In this document: positions 39,998 to 49,394 of the stretch, piece by piece | Numbering within the stretch: position 1 is the first letter of the stretch | Layout of the letters: the number at the start of each line of letters is the position of its first letter | Source: Kofleriaceae bacterium | GTDB taxonomy: Bacteria; Myxococcota_A; Polyangia; Haliangiales; Haliangiaceae | Assembly: GCA_018057825.1 (NCBI GenBank) | Contig: JAGPCY010000003.1 | Coordinates: forward strand, 130,916 to 194,915 | Direction: 5' to 3' | Length of the DNA stretch: 64,000 nucleotides | Position numbers and translations under genes: made by a program | The notes under the pieces: generated by a model | What the model saw: only the letters and a program-made list of their open reading frames with translations | Told to the model about the DNA's origin: nothing | Databases searched by the model: none

Positions 39998-40717
39998 TCA
40001 GCGCGCGCAGGCCACCGCGCCGAAGGCGTGGACGACCCGGCCGTAGACGCCCTCGTAGGACGCGCGGTAGCCGTAGAGGCCGACCGCGCCGACGCAGGTG
40101 CCGTCGGGCGAGGCGCTGGTCGCAGCGACCTCGGCGTCGATCACGCCGATCTGAAGCTCGACCGGCTCCTCGTGCCACGGTCGCGAGAGCACCTGCGGCG
40201 GCTGCCCGGCCCCGGTGAAGCGCAGGGTCCGGTCCTCGATCGCCACGACGACAGCGCCGGTCGACCGCGCGTGCCCGGGCGTCAGCGGTCCGAGGCGCGC
40301 GACCGCCTCCTCGGCGGCCGCGGTCGTGCGCGCGGCGTCAAAGTCGGGCTCGCCGTACAGCTCGAACGCGGCCGCGGCCTCGCAGCTCGGCTCGACGACG
40401 GCGTGGCCAACCGCGGGCGCCACCGCGCACACGTACAGATCGCACGAGTCGCCGCGCCCACCGAGCTCGTCGTGGGCGCACACCAGCGCGCGATATGCCA
40501 GCCGGCGATCCGCGGTCCACCCGAGGATGGTGACCGCCTGCGGGAAGTGCCCGGGACGCGTGGCCGCTCGGCGGAGCTCGGCGACATCGTCGGCCAGGGA
40601 CCGCGGCGCCGGCTCGCCGCGACCCGACACCTCGACCGGGCGCGGCGGCGTACCGCCACAGGCCGCCGCGGCCACGGCGACCGCGGCCAGTGCCTCGACG
40701 TAGCGGCGAGGTATCAC
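39998..40717 (-). CDS. Hypothetical lipoprotein
   Basis: The 239-residue protein has N-terminal VEALAAVAVAAAAC, a lipobox. The body has six Cys (LVCAHDEL, SCDLYVCAVAP, EPSCEAA, GTCVGAVG, VACAR) that could form periplasmic disulfides. I do not recognise the family. The GTG at 40717 overlaps the stop of the FmdB-like gene by 4 bp, which decides the start; an ATG six codons upstream would enlarge the overlap. It lies in an operon read leftward with 40714-40962 and possibly 40989-41516. Confidence 0.62.
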   Translation of the reverse strand: MIPRRYVEALAAVAVAAAACGGTPPRPVEVSGRGEPAPRSLADDVAELRRAATRPGHFPQAVTILGWTADRRLAYRALVCAHDELGGRGDSCDLYVCAVAPAVGHAVVEPSCEAAAAFELYGEPDFDAARTTAAAEEAVARLGPLTPGHARSTGAVVVAIEDRTLRFTGAGQPPQVLSRPWHEEPVELQIGVIDAEVAATSASPDGTCVGAVGLYGYRASYEGVYGRVVHAFGAVACAR

Positions 40718-40962
40718 GCCTCGCCGCCGCCGCACCCGCCCATGCCACAGGCCCCCATCCCGCAGCCGCCGAAGCTCGGGGCCGGTCCGGCGTCGCTGCC
40801 ACTGCTCATCCCGCCGAGGAACGGCGCGGTCAAGACTCGATGCACGGGCTCGCCGGTCTCCGGGTGCGTGGTCAGGGGCGCGTCCGCCATCTTCTGAACG
40901 ACCTCGAAGGTCCGCGGTGCGCTGCCGTCGGTGGGGGCGGTCTCGTAGACGTACGTCGGCAT
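40714..40962 (-). CDS. FmdB-like small protein lacking the zinc-ribbon cysteines
   Basis: The 82-residue protein matches the FmdB regulator fold outline: MPTYVYE at the start, then TFEVVQKMADAPLTTHPETG and EPVHRVLTAPFLGG. The four zinc-ribbon Cys of normal FmdB proteins (after MPxYEY and before the final strand) are replaced by Thr, Ala, His and Thr. Instead a Gly/Cys-rich tail GGCGMGACGMGGCGGG ends the protein and may be a new metal site. Its function is unknown. The stop overlaps the GTG of the downstream lipoprotein gene. Confidence 0.72.
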   Translation of the reverse strand: MPTYVYETAPTDGSAPRTFEVVQKMADAPLTTHPETGEPVHRVLTAPFLGGMSSGSDAGPAPSFGGCGMGACGMGGCGGGEA

Positions 40963-40988
40963 GGCGGGAACGTAAGGTCGCGGTCGGG

Positions 40989-41516
40989 CTACGGCAACTC
41001 CTGCCCGTAGGCCTCGACCCCCTGGGCCATGGACTCGGTCAAGGTCAGACATGCGTCCACCGCGGCCCGCCAGTCGCCGCCCTCGGCCAGCTCGAAGGTG
41101 CACATCGCGTCGTCGCCGCCGCCCGGGACCAGGACCGCACCGTCGAGCTTGCCGGCGGTCTGGGCCACGACCTGCCAGTCCCCGGGCCCGTGATCGACCT
41201 CGAGGACCACCGCCAGGCCGGGATCCCGGCCCCGCAGGCCGGCCAGGTGCTCGGTCGCGGTACGGACAAAGGCATCGGACTTGGGCCAGGTGAGCAGGCG
41301 CAAGGTGAACCCGGGGGCGGTCACGGTGGCCTCGTCGCCAGCGGCCGCGACGGTGGCGTCGCGGACCGCCACGGTCCAGCGGGCGCCGCCGAGGGCGACG
41401 TCGAGCCGGGGCGCCGGCGCGGTGACGACCGGGGCGACCGGGGTTCGCGGCGACGGGGCCTGGGCGCCACCGCAAGCACCCAGGGCTACGAGAAACGCGC
41501 AGGTCCGGAGGTCCAT
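40989..41516 (-). CDS. Hypothetical lipoprotein
   Basis: The 175-residue protein has lipobox FLVALGAC and a Pro/Ala linker to about residue 38. A compact domain follows with RWTVAVRDATVAAAG and VVLEVDHGPGDWQVVAQ. The length and layout resemble small myxobacterial lipoproteins with a PsbP- or DUF-like fold. No family is assigned. It is the first gene of a probable three-gene leftward unit and is divergent from rpsB. Confidence 0.6.
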   Translation of the reverse strand: MDLRTCAFLVALGACGGAQAPSPRTPVAPVVTAPAPRLDVALGGARWTVAVRDATVAAAGDEATVTAPGFTLRLLTWPKSDAFVRTATEHLAGLRGRDPGLAVVLEVDHGPGDWQVVAQTAGKLDGAVLVPGGGDDAMCTFELAEGGDWRAAVDACLTLTESMAQGVEAYGQELP

Positions 41517-41599
41517 TGCCCGGTTGTACGCGATCTACGGTGCGCCCGGCCAACCTCATAACATCCCGTAATAATTGGCTTCATCGCGGCAACTCAGAC

Positions 41600-41628
41600 T
41601 TGCTCCGCACCCCGCGACCGTGCTAGAT
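41600..41628 (+). promoter_or_regulatory. Possible rpsB promoter
   Basis: TTGCTC is followed about 17 bp later by TGCTAGAT, an extended -10-like sequence, about 110 bp upstream of the rpsB ATG. The matches to the consensus are partial, so this is a suggestion only. The leader from here to 41736 would be about 105 nt. Confidence 0.3.
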
Positions 41629-41736
41629 CGCGCGCTCCTCAATCCCCACGGTTGCTGAGGTCCTTTTCCGTGCCCTGCGGGGTGTTTCGGGACCGACGAC
41701 GCGCCGGAGGCCCAACGGAACGAAAGGTACGCGCCC

Positions 41737-42606
<870 letters not shown>

Positions 42607-42686
42607 ACAGCGGCGGCGCGGCCTGACGACGGCCCGCCCCGCTACCGCCCCTTCTGAGCCCCCTGCCCGAGCCTGAGGAGACTGTC

Positions 42687-43343
42687 ATGGCTGAAGTCAC
42701 CGCGAACATGATCAAGGACCTGCGCGAGCGCACCGGCGCCGGCATGTCGGACTGCAAGAAGGCGCTCGTCGAGTGCGACGCCGACATGGACAAGGCGATC
42801 GACTACCTGCGCGCCAAGGGCCTGGCCAAGGCCGCCAAGAAGGCCGGCCGCGAGGCCACCGAGGGCGCGGTCGTGTCGTACATCCACGGCGGCGGCCGTA
42901 TCGGCGTGCTGATCGAGGTCAACTGCGAGACCGACTTCGTCGCTCGCAATGACGACTTCGTCGCGTTCACCAGGGACGTCGCGATGCAGGTCGCCGCGAT
43001 GGGCCCGCAGTTCGTCCGCCGCGAAGAGGTCGCCGAGGACGTGATCGCGCGCGAGCGCGCCGTCCTGGTCGCCAAGGCCGTCGAGTCGGGCAAGCCCGAG
43101 GCGATCGCGCAGAAGATGGTCGAGGGCCAGCTCACCAAGTGGCTGAAGGACATCTGCCTCCTCGACCAGCCGTTCGTGAAGAACCCCGACCAGACGATCG
43201 ATCAGCTCCAGCAGGCGCTGATCGCGAAGCTCGGCGAGAACATCAAGATCCGCCGCTTCGTCCGCTTCGAGCTGGGCGAGGGCCTCGAGAAGAAGAAGGA
43301 CGACTTCGCCGCCGAGGTCGCCAAGCAGGCCGGGCTGGCGTGA
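42687..43343 (+). CDS. tsf: Elongation factor Ts
   Basis: The 218-residue nucleotide exchange factor of EF-Tu is of the short bacterial type. It has the N-terminal UBA-like domain (IKDLRERTGAGMSDCKKAL, then KGLAKAAKKAGREATEG), the core motif VNCETDFVARNDDF and a C-terminal FVRFELGEGLEKKKDDF. GAGGAG lies 7 bp before the ATG. The usual next genes pyrH and frr do not follow; instead a repeat block begins directly after the stop. Confidence 0.98.
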   Translation: MAEVTANMIKDLRERTGAGMSDCKKALVECDADMDKAIDYLRAKGLAKAAKKAGREATEGAVVSYIHGGGRIGVLIEVNCETDFVARNDDFVAFTRDVAMQVAAMGPQFVRREEVAEDVIARERAVLVAKAVESGKPEAIAQKMVEGQLTKWLKDICLLDQPFVKNPDQTIDQLQQALIAKLGENIKIRRFVRFELGEGLEKKKDDFAAEVAKQAGLA

Positions 43344-43350
43344 TTCGTTG

Positions 43351-43390
43351 AGGGTTTTTCGAAAAAACCCTCCCCCAGCATTCGCTGGGG
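43351..43390 (+). terminator. Double hairpin after tsf, candidate terminator
   Basis: Two adjacent stem-loops begin 8 bp after the tsf stop. The first has 9-bp arms AGGGTTTTT/AAAAACCCT around CGA. The second has CCCCAGC/GCTGGGG around ATTC. No U-tract follows the second stem, so this is not a textbook intrinsic terminator. The second hairpin recurs three more times up to 43864. Confidence 0.45.
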
Positions 43391-43556
43391 CCCCCACCCA
43401 AAACGTCCGGATCGCGTGAGCGCCGTCGGTGACCCCACCGGCGGCGTTGTTGCGTGAGGGCGGGCGTTCAGCCGCTGTCTGCTTCCACCACGGTCGGTGG
43501 TGGTGTCTCAGACAAACCCTCCCCCAGCATTCGCTGGGGCCCCCACCCAAAACGTC

Positions 43557-43892
43557 CCGACCTGACCTCGAACGCCCGCCGCCTGTGCGGGCGTCCGCGT
43601 TTTCGGCGGCGGCTCGGTGGTTCAGCGGAGGTGCGTGATCGTTCAGCGGAGGTGCGTCGAGACCTCCGGCAAACCCTCCCCCAGCATTCGCGGGGGCCCC
43701 CTCCCACCCGTTGCCAGAGGGGTTCCGACCTAACCTCTGACGCCCGCCGCCTGTGCGGGCGTCCGCGTTTTCGGCGGCGGCTCGGTGGTTCAGCGGTGGT
43801 GCGTGATCGTTCAGCGGAGGTGCGTCGAGACCTCCGGCAAACCCTCCCCCAGCATTCGCTGGGGCCCCCACCCACCCGCCCAGGAACGGGAG
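43557..43892. repeat. 168-bp tandem repeat with hairpins
   Basis: Two copies (from 43557 and 43725, period 168 bp) share long identical stretches. Each contains CGCCCGC/GCGGGCG arms, a doubled TTCAGCGGAGGTGCGT segment and, at its end, the CCCCAGC-ATTC-GCTGGGG hairpin also found at 43373 and 43522. No convincing gene lies in 43344-43892. The pattern recalls BIME/REP-type intergenic elements. Confidence 0.8.
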
Positions 43893-44381
43893 TCAGTCGC
43901 TCTCGACGACGCCGAGGTAGCCGGCGCGGGTGTCGTCGATGACAGCGACCCCGCGTAGAAAGACGTAGGCAGGATCGCCGAAGCCGAGGCCGATGAAGCA
44001 GCGCGCAGACGGTGCGAACAGCGTCCGGAACTGCGTCCATAGCGACTCGGCGGAGGCGGGCGACATCGTGTCGCGGGCGTGGCCCACATCGGCGCCGCCG
44101 ACCAGCATCCTGACCGCGTGCGCGGCGGCTGTCGCCTCGTCGACCTGATAGCCGTCGGCGGGGTCCTGGGGCGCGTTCGTCGGCGCCCAGGGGCGGTCGT
44201 CGAGTTGCTCTAGCAGCCAGTCGAGGCGGGCCGAGTCGTCGACCTCGGCGGTCCGTTCGGAGCGGATCAACCGCAACAGGTAGTAGCCGTGTATCCGAGG
44301 GGCCTGCGCGAGCTTCGCGCGGATCTCAACGAGCAAAGGGTCATCGGAGTGCGGGGCGACGGCCGGAGCGTCGATCGACAT
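43893..44381 (-). CDS. Hypothetical protein
   Basis: The 162-residue soluble protein has no signal and is rich in acidic residues near its start (MSIDAPAVAPHSDDPLLVEI). IHGYYLLRLIRSERT, RLDWLLEQLDDRPWAP and RCFIGLGFGDPAYVFLRGV are distinctive, but I do not recognise the family. The stop lies exactly at the edge of the repeat block, so the 3' end may have been reshaped by it. The start ATG at 44381 is favoured over an open frame extending 51 bp upstream. Confidence 0.5.
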   Translation of the reverse strand: MSIDAPAVAPHSDDPLLVEIRAKLAQAPRIHGYYLLRLIRSERTAEVDDSARLDWLLEQLDDRPWAPTNAPQDPADGYQVDEATAAAHAVRMLVGGADVGHARDTMSPASAESLWTQFRTLFAPSARCFIGLGFGDPAYVFLRGVAVIDDTRAGYLGVVESD

Positions 44382-44712
44382 GGTGCCCAGACTCGCACGC
44401 TGGCACCTGAATGCGTGCGAGGCGCGCCACACTCGGTATCGGGAGGCTGAAGCGTGGCACAGTGCTTACCGTTGGGACGGCCGGAGCGGCCATCTCATCA
44501 GCCGATTCTTCCCACCGCGCGTCCAGGGTGGTGGTATTGCGGTAGCCATGAGGGGTCCTGCTCGCGCTGGCCGTCGTCTCGGTGCTTGGCTCGGCCGCTC
44601 CGGCGAGGGGGAAGAAGCCCCCGCCACCGTTGACCGCGGGGTTGCGACTCGACGTCAAGCGACCCGTCCGCGCGGGCGGGAACAGGCGGTCGAGCACCGG
44701 CGTTGGATGGGC
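44382..44712. other. Intergenic stretch with a possible decayed signal-peptide remnant
   Basis: No intact gene is seen. From about 44549 an ATG is followed by a frame that, after loss of one G in a GGGG run, would read VLLALAVVSVLGSAAPARG, a good signal peptide, and run to about 44690. This suggests a frameshifted remnant or a sequencing error upstream of the gene at 44713. Confidence 0.35.
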
Positions 44713-45255
44713 ATGCGCTGCTCGGTCCTCGTCTCGCTCGCGCTCGTGGCCGCCATGGCGGCGGAGGCGACGGCCGACGATGTTCCGACCGCGGCGACCC
44801 GATCGCTCTTGCGCGAGCTGGCCGACGGTCGGCGGTCGTTCGAGTCGCTGATCGACGAGGACCGGGGGCTGGTCGTCATCGACCACGCGGGCGGTGAGGC
44901 CGACCGGCCCGACGTCGAGCGCCGGCTGTGCACGCCGGCCGACCGCAAGGGTCAGCTCGTGCGACTGCAGCGCGCGATACCGAGCTATCTCACGCCCGAC
45001 GACGAGGGCGTGGTCCACGCACGCTGCCGCAACCGGCCAGGGCCGCCGACCTGCGTGCTCGAGGGCTTCATGGAGTTCGTGCCGACCGTCACCTTGACGT
45101 TCGCGGTCGATCCAGTCCGCGGCCTGCGCCTACGAGAGGTGATGGCCGTCGACCACCTCGGCGTCGCCGAGGACGTCCAGCGCAGCGAGAAGCGCCGCAT
45201 CCGCCGGGCCCGCGCCCGCCTGGCCGCGACGACCTGCACCGCGACCCGACCCTGA
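44713..45255 (+). CDS. Secreted hypothetical protein
   Basis: The 180-residue protein has a signal peptide, SVLVSLALVAAMAAEATA, and no lipobox. The mature part has LLRELADGRRSFESLID, GLVVIDHAGGEADRPDVE and four Cys (RRLCTP, ARCRNRPGPPTCVLEG), so periplasmic disulfides are likely. The family is unknown. An ATG two codons earlier (44707) is equally possible. It converges with the gene at 45359. Confidence 0.6.
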   Translation: MRCSVLVSLALVAAMAAEATADDVPTAATRSLLRELADGRRSFESLIDEDRGLVVIDHAGGEADRPDVERRLCTPADRKGQLVRLQRAIPSYLTPDDEGVVHARCRNRPGPPTCVLEGFMEFVPTVTLTFAVDPVRGLRLREVMAVDHLGVAEDVQRSEKRRIRRARARLAATTCTATRP

Positions 45256-45358
45256 CCGCCGGCAGGCCGCGAGGGCGAGCTCGTGGCGCCAGCTACCCCG
45301 CGCTGACCCACGGCGATCCGAATCGCTTGGGGCCCCGGCAAGGGCGACGACGGCAGGT

Positions 45359-46150
45359 TCAGCGATCGGCGACCAGCACGCCGGCGTCGAGACCGAACCC
45401 GAGCTCGGTGACGACGGCGAGCTGGTGGAAGGCCTCGATGCGGCCGGCGAGTCGAGAGGCGTGAGCGGTGGAGGCGACGTCGCTGTGATCGCGGAACCAG
45501 GAGACAGCGCCGCGGGTCGAACACACGAGGCCATTCAGGTAGTCGCGGCTCCACCAGTAGGTGTACTGCGGAGGCGGAAGCGCCCGGGCCGCGAGGAGCC
45601 ACCGCGCGTCCCGGTGCATGGCGACCTCCTCGGTGAAGTCTGGGTGGTGGCAGCTCGAGACGCTGTGCGGTGCGGACCACTCGGGCTCGACGTCGATCGG
45701 GAAGCCGAACCGTGTGTGAGCGTAGAACTCGTCGAGGAAGCCCGGCCCACGACGGGCTCGGAACGGCACCGGGGTCCGATCTACGCCGGTGAGCAGCGCC
45801 AGCTCGGGCCGCAGGGTCGCGGCGGCGAGCAGCAGGTTCTGGTACAGCGGACCCACGCTGGAGGCAGCGATCGCGCCCATGATGCGCAGGTCGACCTCCT
45901 CCGCGAACTCGGCGAGCTCGCGTCGGTCGAGTAGGACGTCGCGGCCACCCGTGAGCGTCATGACCCCGGCCTCGGTGCGGCGCCACGGGATGGGCTGCGG
46001 GCGCGCCCGGATCTCCCCGTGGGTCAGCGCCGGGTTGGCCAACATGCGGAGGGCCTCGATCGCCGCGGTCAAGGTGATCGTCCTCCCGGCTGCCCACCCG
46101 GCCGGAACCTCGACCTCGTGATGATCCAGGAGCGTCATCGTCGACTTCAC
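45359..46150 (-). CDS. Hypothetical protein
   Basis: The 263-residue protein is probably cytoplasmic. Notable stretches are ALRMLANPALTHGEIRARP, DRRELAEFAEEVDLRIMGA and CHHPDFTEEVAMHRDARWLLA. No motif allows an assignment. The start could be the GTG at 46150 or the ATG at 46138; neither has a strong ribosome site. A 100-bp gap separates it from the convergent gene at 44713. It is divergent from the lipoprotein at 46321. Confidence 0.5.
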   Translation of the reverse strand: MKSTMTLLDHHEVEVPAGWAAGRTITLTAAIEALRMLANPALTHGEIRARPQPIPWRRTEAGVMTLTGGRDVLLDRRELAEFAEEVDLRIMGAIAASSVGPLYQNLLLAAATLRPELALLTGVDRTPVPFRARRGPGFLDEFYAHTRFGFPIDVEPEWSAPHSVSSCHHPDFTEEVAMHRDARWLLAARALPPPQYTYWWSRDYLNGLVCSTRGAVSWFRDHSDVASTAHASRLAGRIEAFHQLAVVTELGFGLDAGVLVADR

Positions 46151-46320
46151 CCGCGAAGCATACCGGCGCAGCCCGACTCATCGGGCCGCGCGCCGAGCGG
46201 AGTCGATTCCGGCCCGGCGCACAAACCCCAGTGCGCGCGCGAGGTTGGCCGGCGCGCAAGGGGAGTAGGCCGGGGCGCCTGCGCGCGAGTACCATCCCCG
46301 CCCCGTCACGATCCGACCTC

Positions 46321-47727
46321 ATGCCCGCCCCGCCAGCGCCACTGCCATCACCAACGCCATCCCCGAGCGGCGCCGCGCGGCCGCTGGGTCCCGATCGCCG
46401 CCGGGGCGCCCCACGCCGCGCCGCCGCCGTCGCAGTCGCCGCGTGCCTGGCGGGAGCGTGCAACCAGACCTTCGGCCTCGATCCGATCGCGCTCGGCGAT
46501 GCAGCGACGGACGATGCGGTCGACGCCGACGCGCCGAGTTCCTGCCTCGCTGGCGCGGCCGGCAGCGTGCCCGGTGGCGCCGCGATCGACGGAGTGTTCG
46601 CCCGCGGCGTGGCGGGGGCGGCCCGGTTCGGGAATCGGCTGTTCCTGGTCGGCACGCACGACAGCCGCGCCACGGACGGTGCGTTCGCGGCGATGACGTT
46701 CCCGGCCACCGCTGGCGCCACCTGGGCCACGCGCTCGATGGGCGGCGCCGCGAACGATCAGCTCTGGGCGGTCGCGAGCACCGGCACCGAGCTCCTGGCG
46801 GGAGGCATGACCCGTTCGTTCCAGACCTCGGGACTCGACGAGGGCCTGCTGATCCGGATCGCCGCCGACGGCGCGCTGACCGCGCGCCGGATGTTCGCGG
46901 CGGTGGCGATCCAGCTCCGCGCCGTCACCGTCGCGAGCGCGGGTCGGTGGTGGGTGGCGGGGAGCGCAGGCGACGACCACGGCTTCCTCGCGCGCCTGGC
47001 CCCGGCCGCGACCACCATCGCCACGTCACGGTTCGCCATCGACGGCGCTCGGCCGTTGCCTCGCCGCGTCGTCGACTGGCCCGACGACGAGAACGCGCCT
47101 TTCGTCGTGGGCCAGCTCGGCGGTGGCACCGAGACCGGGTTCGTCGCGCAGATCGACACTGACCCCAACGGCGGAGACACGAGCTGGGCCGTGACGGTGC
47201 CGATGGAGGTGTTCGATGCCGCGTGGTTCGATGACACCATGTGGGTCGCCGGAGCCGTCGGCGCGGACGGCGGGTTGCTTCGCTTCGCCAGCGACGGCGC
47301 GCTGCGCGGCGCCTGGCGCGTGCCGCGTCGACCGCTCCACCGCGTCGGCCAGCGCGGCGCGACCACCTGGCTCGGTGGTAGCACCGGCGCAGGTGCCTTC
47401 GTCGCGATCCTCGACGGTGACTGCGTCCGCGGCACCGACCTCGCTTCGGTTACGCCATCGCAGCCGATGCGCGCGCCGTTGCCCCTGGGGCTCGACGGGC
47501 CGATCCCGTTCTTGGTCGGGCGCGTGGGTACCAGCGCGCGCATCATCGCTCTCGGTGAGGACGCCGTTGCCACCTGCGGAGTTCCCTTCGCCGCCGGGCG
47601 AGAGCCCTCGGTGCTCGCGTCGAGCGCGGCGACGCTCACGATCGAGGACCTCGCGCTCGCCGATGAGCCGGTCAGCGCGGTCGGCGCCGTCACGAACGTG
47701 AGCGACCAGGCCACGACCTGCCTGTGA
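46321..47727 (+). CDS. Lipoprotein with propeller-like repeats
   Basis: The 468-residue protein has a long Pro/Arg-rich N-terminus and a hydrophobic segment ending AAVAVAACLAGAC, then NQTFGLDPI, a start I associate with envelope lipoproteins of this group of bacteria (recollection, not checked). The remainder carries loosely repeated units (VASTGTELLAGGMTRSF, VASAGRWWVAGSAGDDHG, FDDTMWVAGAVGADGGLLRF) suggesting a beta-propeller. Its function is unknown. The real start may be internal, closer to the hydrophobic segment (about residue 25). Confidence 0.6.
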   Translation: MPAPPAPLPSPTPSPSGAARPLGPDRRRGAPRRAAAVAVAACLAGACNQTFGLDPIALGDAATDDAVDADAPSSCLAGAAGSVPGGAAIDGVFARGVAGAARFGNRLFLVGTHDSRATDGAFAAMTFPATAGATWATRSMGGAANDQLWAVASTGTELLAGGMTRSFQTSGLDEGLLIRIAADGALTARRMFAAVAIQLRAVTVASAGRWWVAGSAGDDHGFLARLAPAATTIATSRFAIDGARPLPRRVVDWPDDENAPFVVGQLGGGTETGFVAQIDTDPNGGDTSWAVTVPMEVFDAAWFDDTMWVAGAVGADGGLLRFASDGALRGAWRVPRRPLHRVGQRGATTWLGGSTGAGAFVAILDGDCVRGTDLASVTPSQPMRAPLPLGLDGPIPFLVGRVGTSARIIALGEDAVATCGVPFAAGREPSVLASSAATLTIEDLALADEPVSAVGAVTNVSDQATTCL

Positions 47728-47744
47728 GGCCGTCGGCGACGGAC

Positions 47745-48374
47745 TCACGGGCAGCGGAAGGCCTGGGCCTGCGCCCGCAGCGCCTCGCGAAACGCGCTGC
47801 CAGCCGGCGCGACCGCCGTCGCGATCACGACTCGGTCACCGCAGACTCCGCGCTCGATCGTCCCCTCGAGCGCGACCGGTCGCTCGGCCTTGAAGCCGTC
47901 GAAGAGCGCGAGCTCGAGGCGCCACCGCTCGGACGCCGCGAACCCGAAGGTCGACGCGCTGGCCGCGGTGACCCGCGCCTTGGTCGGGTGCGCCGCACAG
48001 GACACGTCGGGCGAATCGGCGACCGCCCGGCACAGCCCATCGAAGTAGCGCTCGATCTGGAGCGACAACCACGGCGCATCGATGGTCGCGGTCGGCGCGT
48101 CGACCAACCACACGAACGCGTAGGTGAAGTAGCTCCCCTGGGTCGTGTCGTAGAAGTTCGGCGCGAAGCGCAAGAGCTCCTCGCCGCGCAGCTCGATCTC
48201 CGGCGCGAAGCCCAGCGGGAAGGCGATGGTCTCGGTCAGCCAGCCATCCAGCGCCGGCCACATGCGCTCGGCTGGTGCGGGGATCGCCTCGGTGACCGGC
48301 GCGACGGGCCCGGAGGTTGGGGGCGCCGCCGTCGAGCCGCAGGCGCAGGCCAGGAGCAGTACGGCGTTGCGCAT
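47745..48374 (-). CDS. Hypothetical lipoprotein
   Basis: The 209-residue protein has the very short signal MRNAVLLLACAC. A single domain follows with LDGWLTETIAFPLGFAPEI, GSYFTYAFVWLVDAP and IERYFDGLCRAVADSPDVSC. Five Cys follow the signal and may pair in the periplasm. No family is recognised. I selected the ATG at 48374 for the signal; the frame is open 90 bp further. It converges with the gene ending at 47727, 17 bp away. Confidence 0.6.
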   Translation of the reverse strand: MRNAVLLLACACGSTAAPPTSGPVAPVTEAIPAPAERMWPALDGWLTETIAFPLGFAPEIELRGEELLRFAPNFYDTTQGSYFTYAFVWLVDAPTATIDAPWLSLQIERYFDGLCRAVADSPDVSCAAHPTKARVTAASASTFGFAASERWRLELALFDGFKAERPVALEGTIERGVCGDRVVIATAVAPAGSAFREALRAQAQAFRCP

Positions 48375-48460
48375 CGTCGGGTTGTAGCGCGGCAGGGTCG
48401 TACCGACCACTCGAGAGGCGCTCGGCTGCGGCATGGACCGTGGCGACGCCGTCGCGTTCG

Positions 48461-48832
48461 TCACGCGCCGTGGCAGACCGCCTCGACGTTGTGGCCGTCA
48501 GGGTCGAGCACGTAGGCGCCGTAGTAGTGCGGGTGATACTGCGGCCTCAGGCCTGGCGCGCCGTGGTCCGTGCCGCCGGCGGCGAGGGCGGCGCGGTGGA
48601 AGGCCTCCACCGCCTCGCGCGAGGACGCGCGGAACGCGAGGTGGACAGGCGGCGTGGTCGGGACGCCCTGCCGAATCCAGAAGTCGCTCTCGTCGGGGTG
48701 GCCGAACCCAGCGACGTCGGTTTGGCCAGGCAGCCCGGCCAGCCGCACGTAGCCGAGGGGCGCGAGGGCCAGCGCATAGAACGACGCGCTCCGAGCGACG
48801 TCACGGACGGAGATGCTCACGTGATCGAACAC
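48461..48832 (-). CDS. VOC/glyoxalase-fold protein
   Basis: The 123-residue single-domain VOC protein has FDHVSISVRDVARSASFY at the N-terminus and a C-terminal YYGAYVLDPDGHNVEAVCH, the usual metal-binding His and Glu positions. GFGHPDESDFWIRQG and HLAFRASSREAVEAFHRA are also family-like. A GTG start is decided by AGGAGG 7 bp upstream. Members include lyases, dioxygenases and resistance proteins; no specific substrate can be given. Confidence 0.88.
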   Translation of the reverse strand: MFDHVSISVRDVARSASFYALALAPLGYVRLAGLPGQTDVAGFGHPDESDFWIRQGVPTTPPVHLAFRASSREAVEAFHRAALAAGGTDHGAPGLRPQYHPHYYGAYVLDPDGHNVEAVCHGA

Positions 48833-48893
48833 GAACGATCCTCCTGGGGTTCGAGGGACGCCGGACGCTGGGCGCGTTGGCCCCGACCGGTCG

Positions 48894-49298
48894 TCACGCT
48901 CCGGGCGCGGGCGGCAGGTCGAAGTCGAAGCGGTAGTGGTGCTGGCCGTCGATGATCTCGATGTCCATCTCACCCGTCAGGCCGGCGAGCTCGCCGGTCC
49001 CAGAGTCCGGGACGACCGTGACGCGGAGCGCCCGGGCGCCGCGGGTCATGGTGCCGCTGTGCTGGAGCACGAAGGTGCCGGCCCGACCTTCGAGGGTGCC
49101 GGTGACGCGCTCGATGGCGACGTAGCCGGCCGAGTCGGGCACCGGCGTGCGGGCGGCGAGCATGTGGACCTCGCTCGCAGCGTCGAGGGGACCGGCGAAG
49201 CGCTTTGCGAAGCGCATCCGCGCCAGCGCCACACCGTCGACGACATCGTACGGGGGTTCGGGGTGGGACGTGATCGCGAAGGTGCCCTGGACGTTCAT
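48894..49298 (-). CDS. DUF3224 family protein
   Basis: The 134-residue protein matches DUF3224 throughout: [68 protein letters not shown] and [17 protein letters not shown]. The family is a small beta-barrel of unknown function. A second, truncated copy of this gene lies at 52906-53117. The duplicated block ends on the upstream side at about 49336, where a degenerate copy of the local short repeat (GAGAGGCTGCTACC) begins. Confidence 0.88.
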   Translation of the reverse strand: MNVQGTFAITSHPEPPYDVVDGVALARMRFAKRFAGPLDAASEVHMLAARTPVPDSAGYVAIERVTGTLEGRAGTFVLQHSGTMTRGARALRVTVVPDSGTGELAGLTGEMDIEIIDGQHHYRFDFDLPPAPGA

Positions 49299-49394
49299 GG
49301 CAGCGGGATACCGCATCGACGGCCGCAGGTCTTGCGAGAGAGGCTGCTACCAGGCGGTGGGGCGGGTCGGCGCCTCGCGCTACGCTCGACCGAG

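Noticed and set aside
39121-40218. 365-codon plus frame beginning with Arg/Pro repeats
   Set aside because: It translates the hexanucleotide array and then runs antisense through the collagen-like lipoprotein and its neighbour.
42642-43871. 409-codon minus frame with repeated NADARTGGGR-like peptides over tsf and the repeat block
   Set aside because: It crosses tsf antisense, and the peptide repeats merely translate the 168-bp intergenic repeats; there is no ribosome site or recognisable domain.
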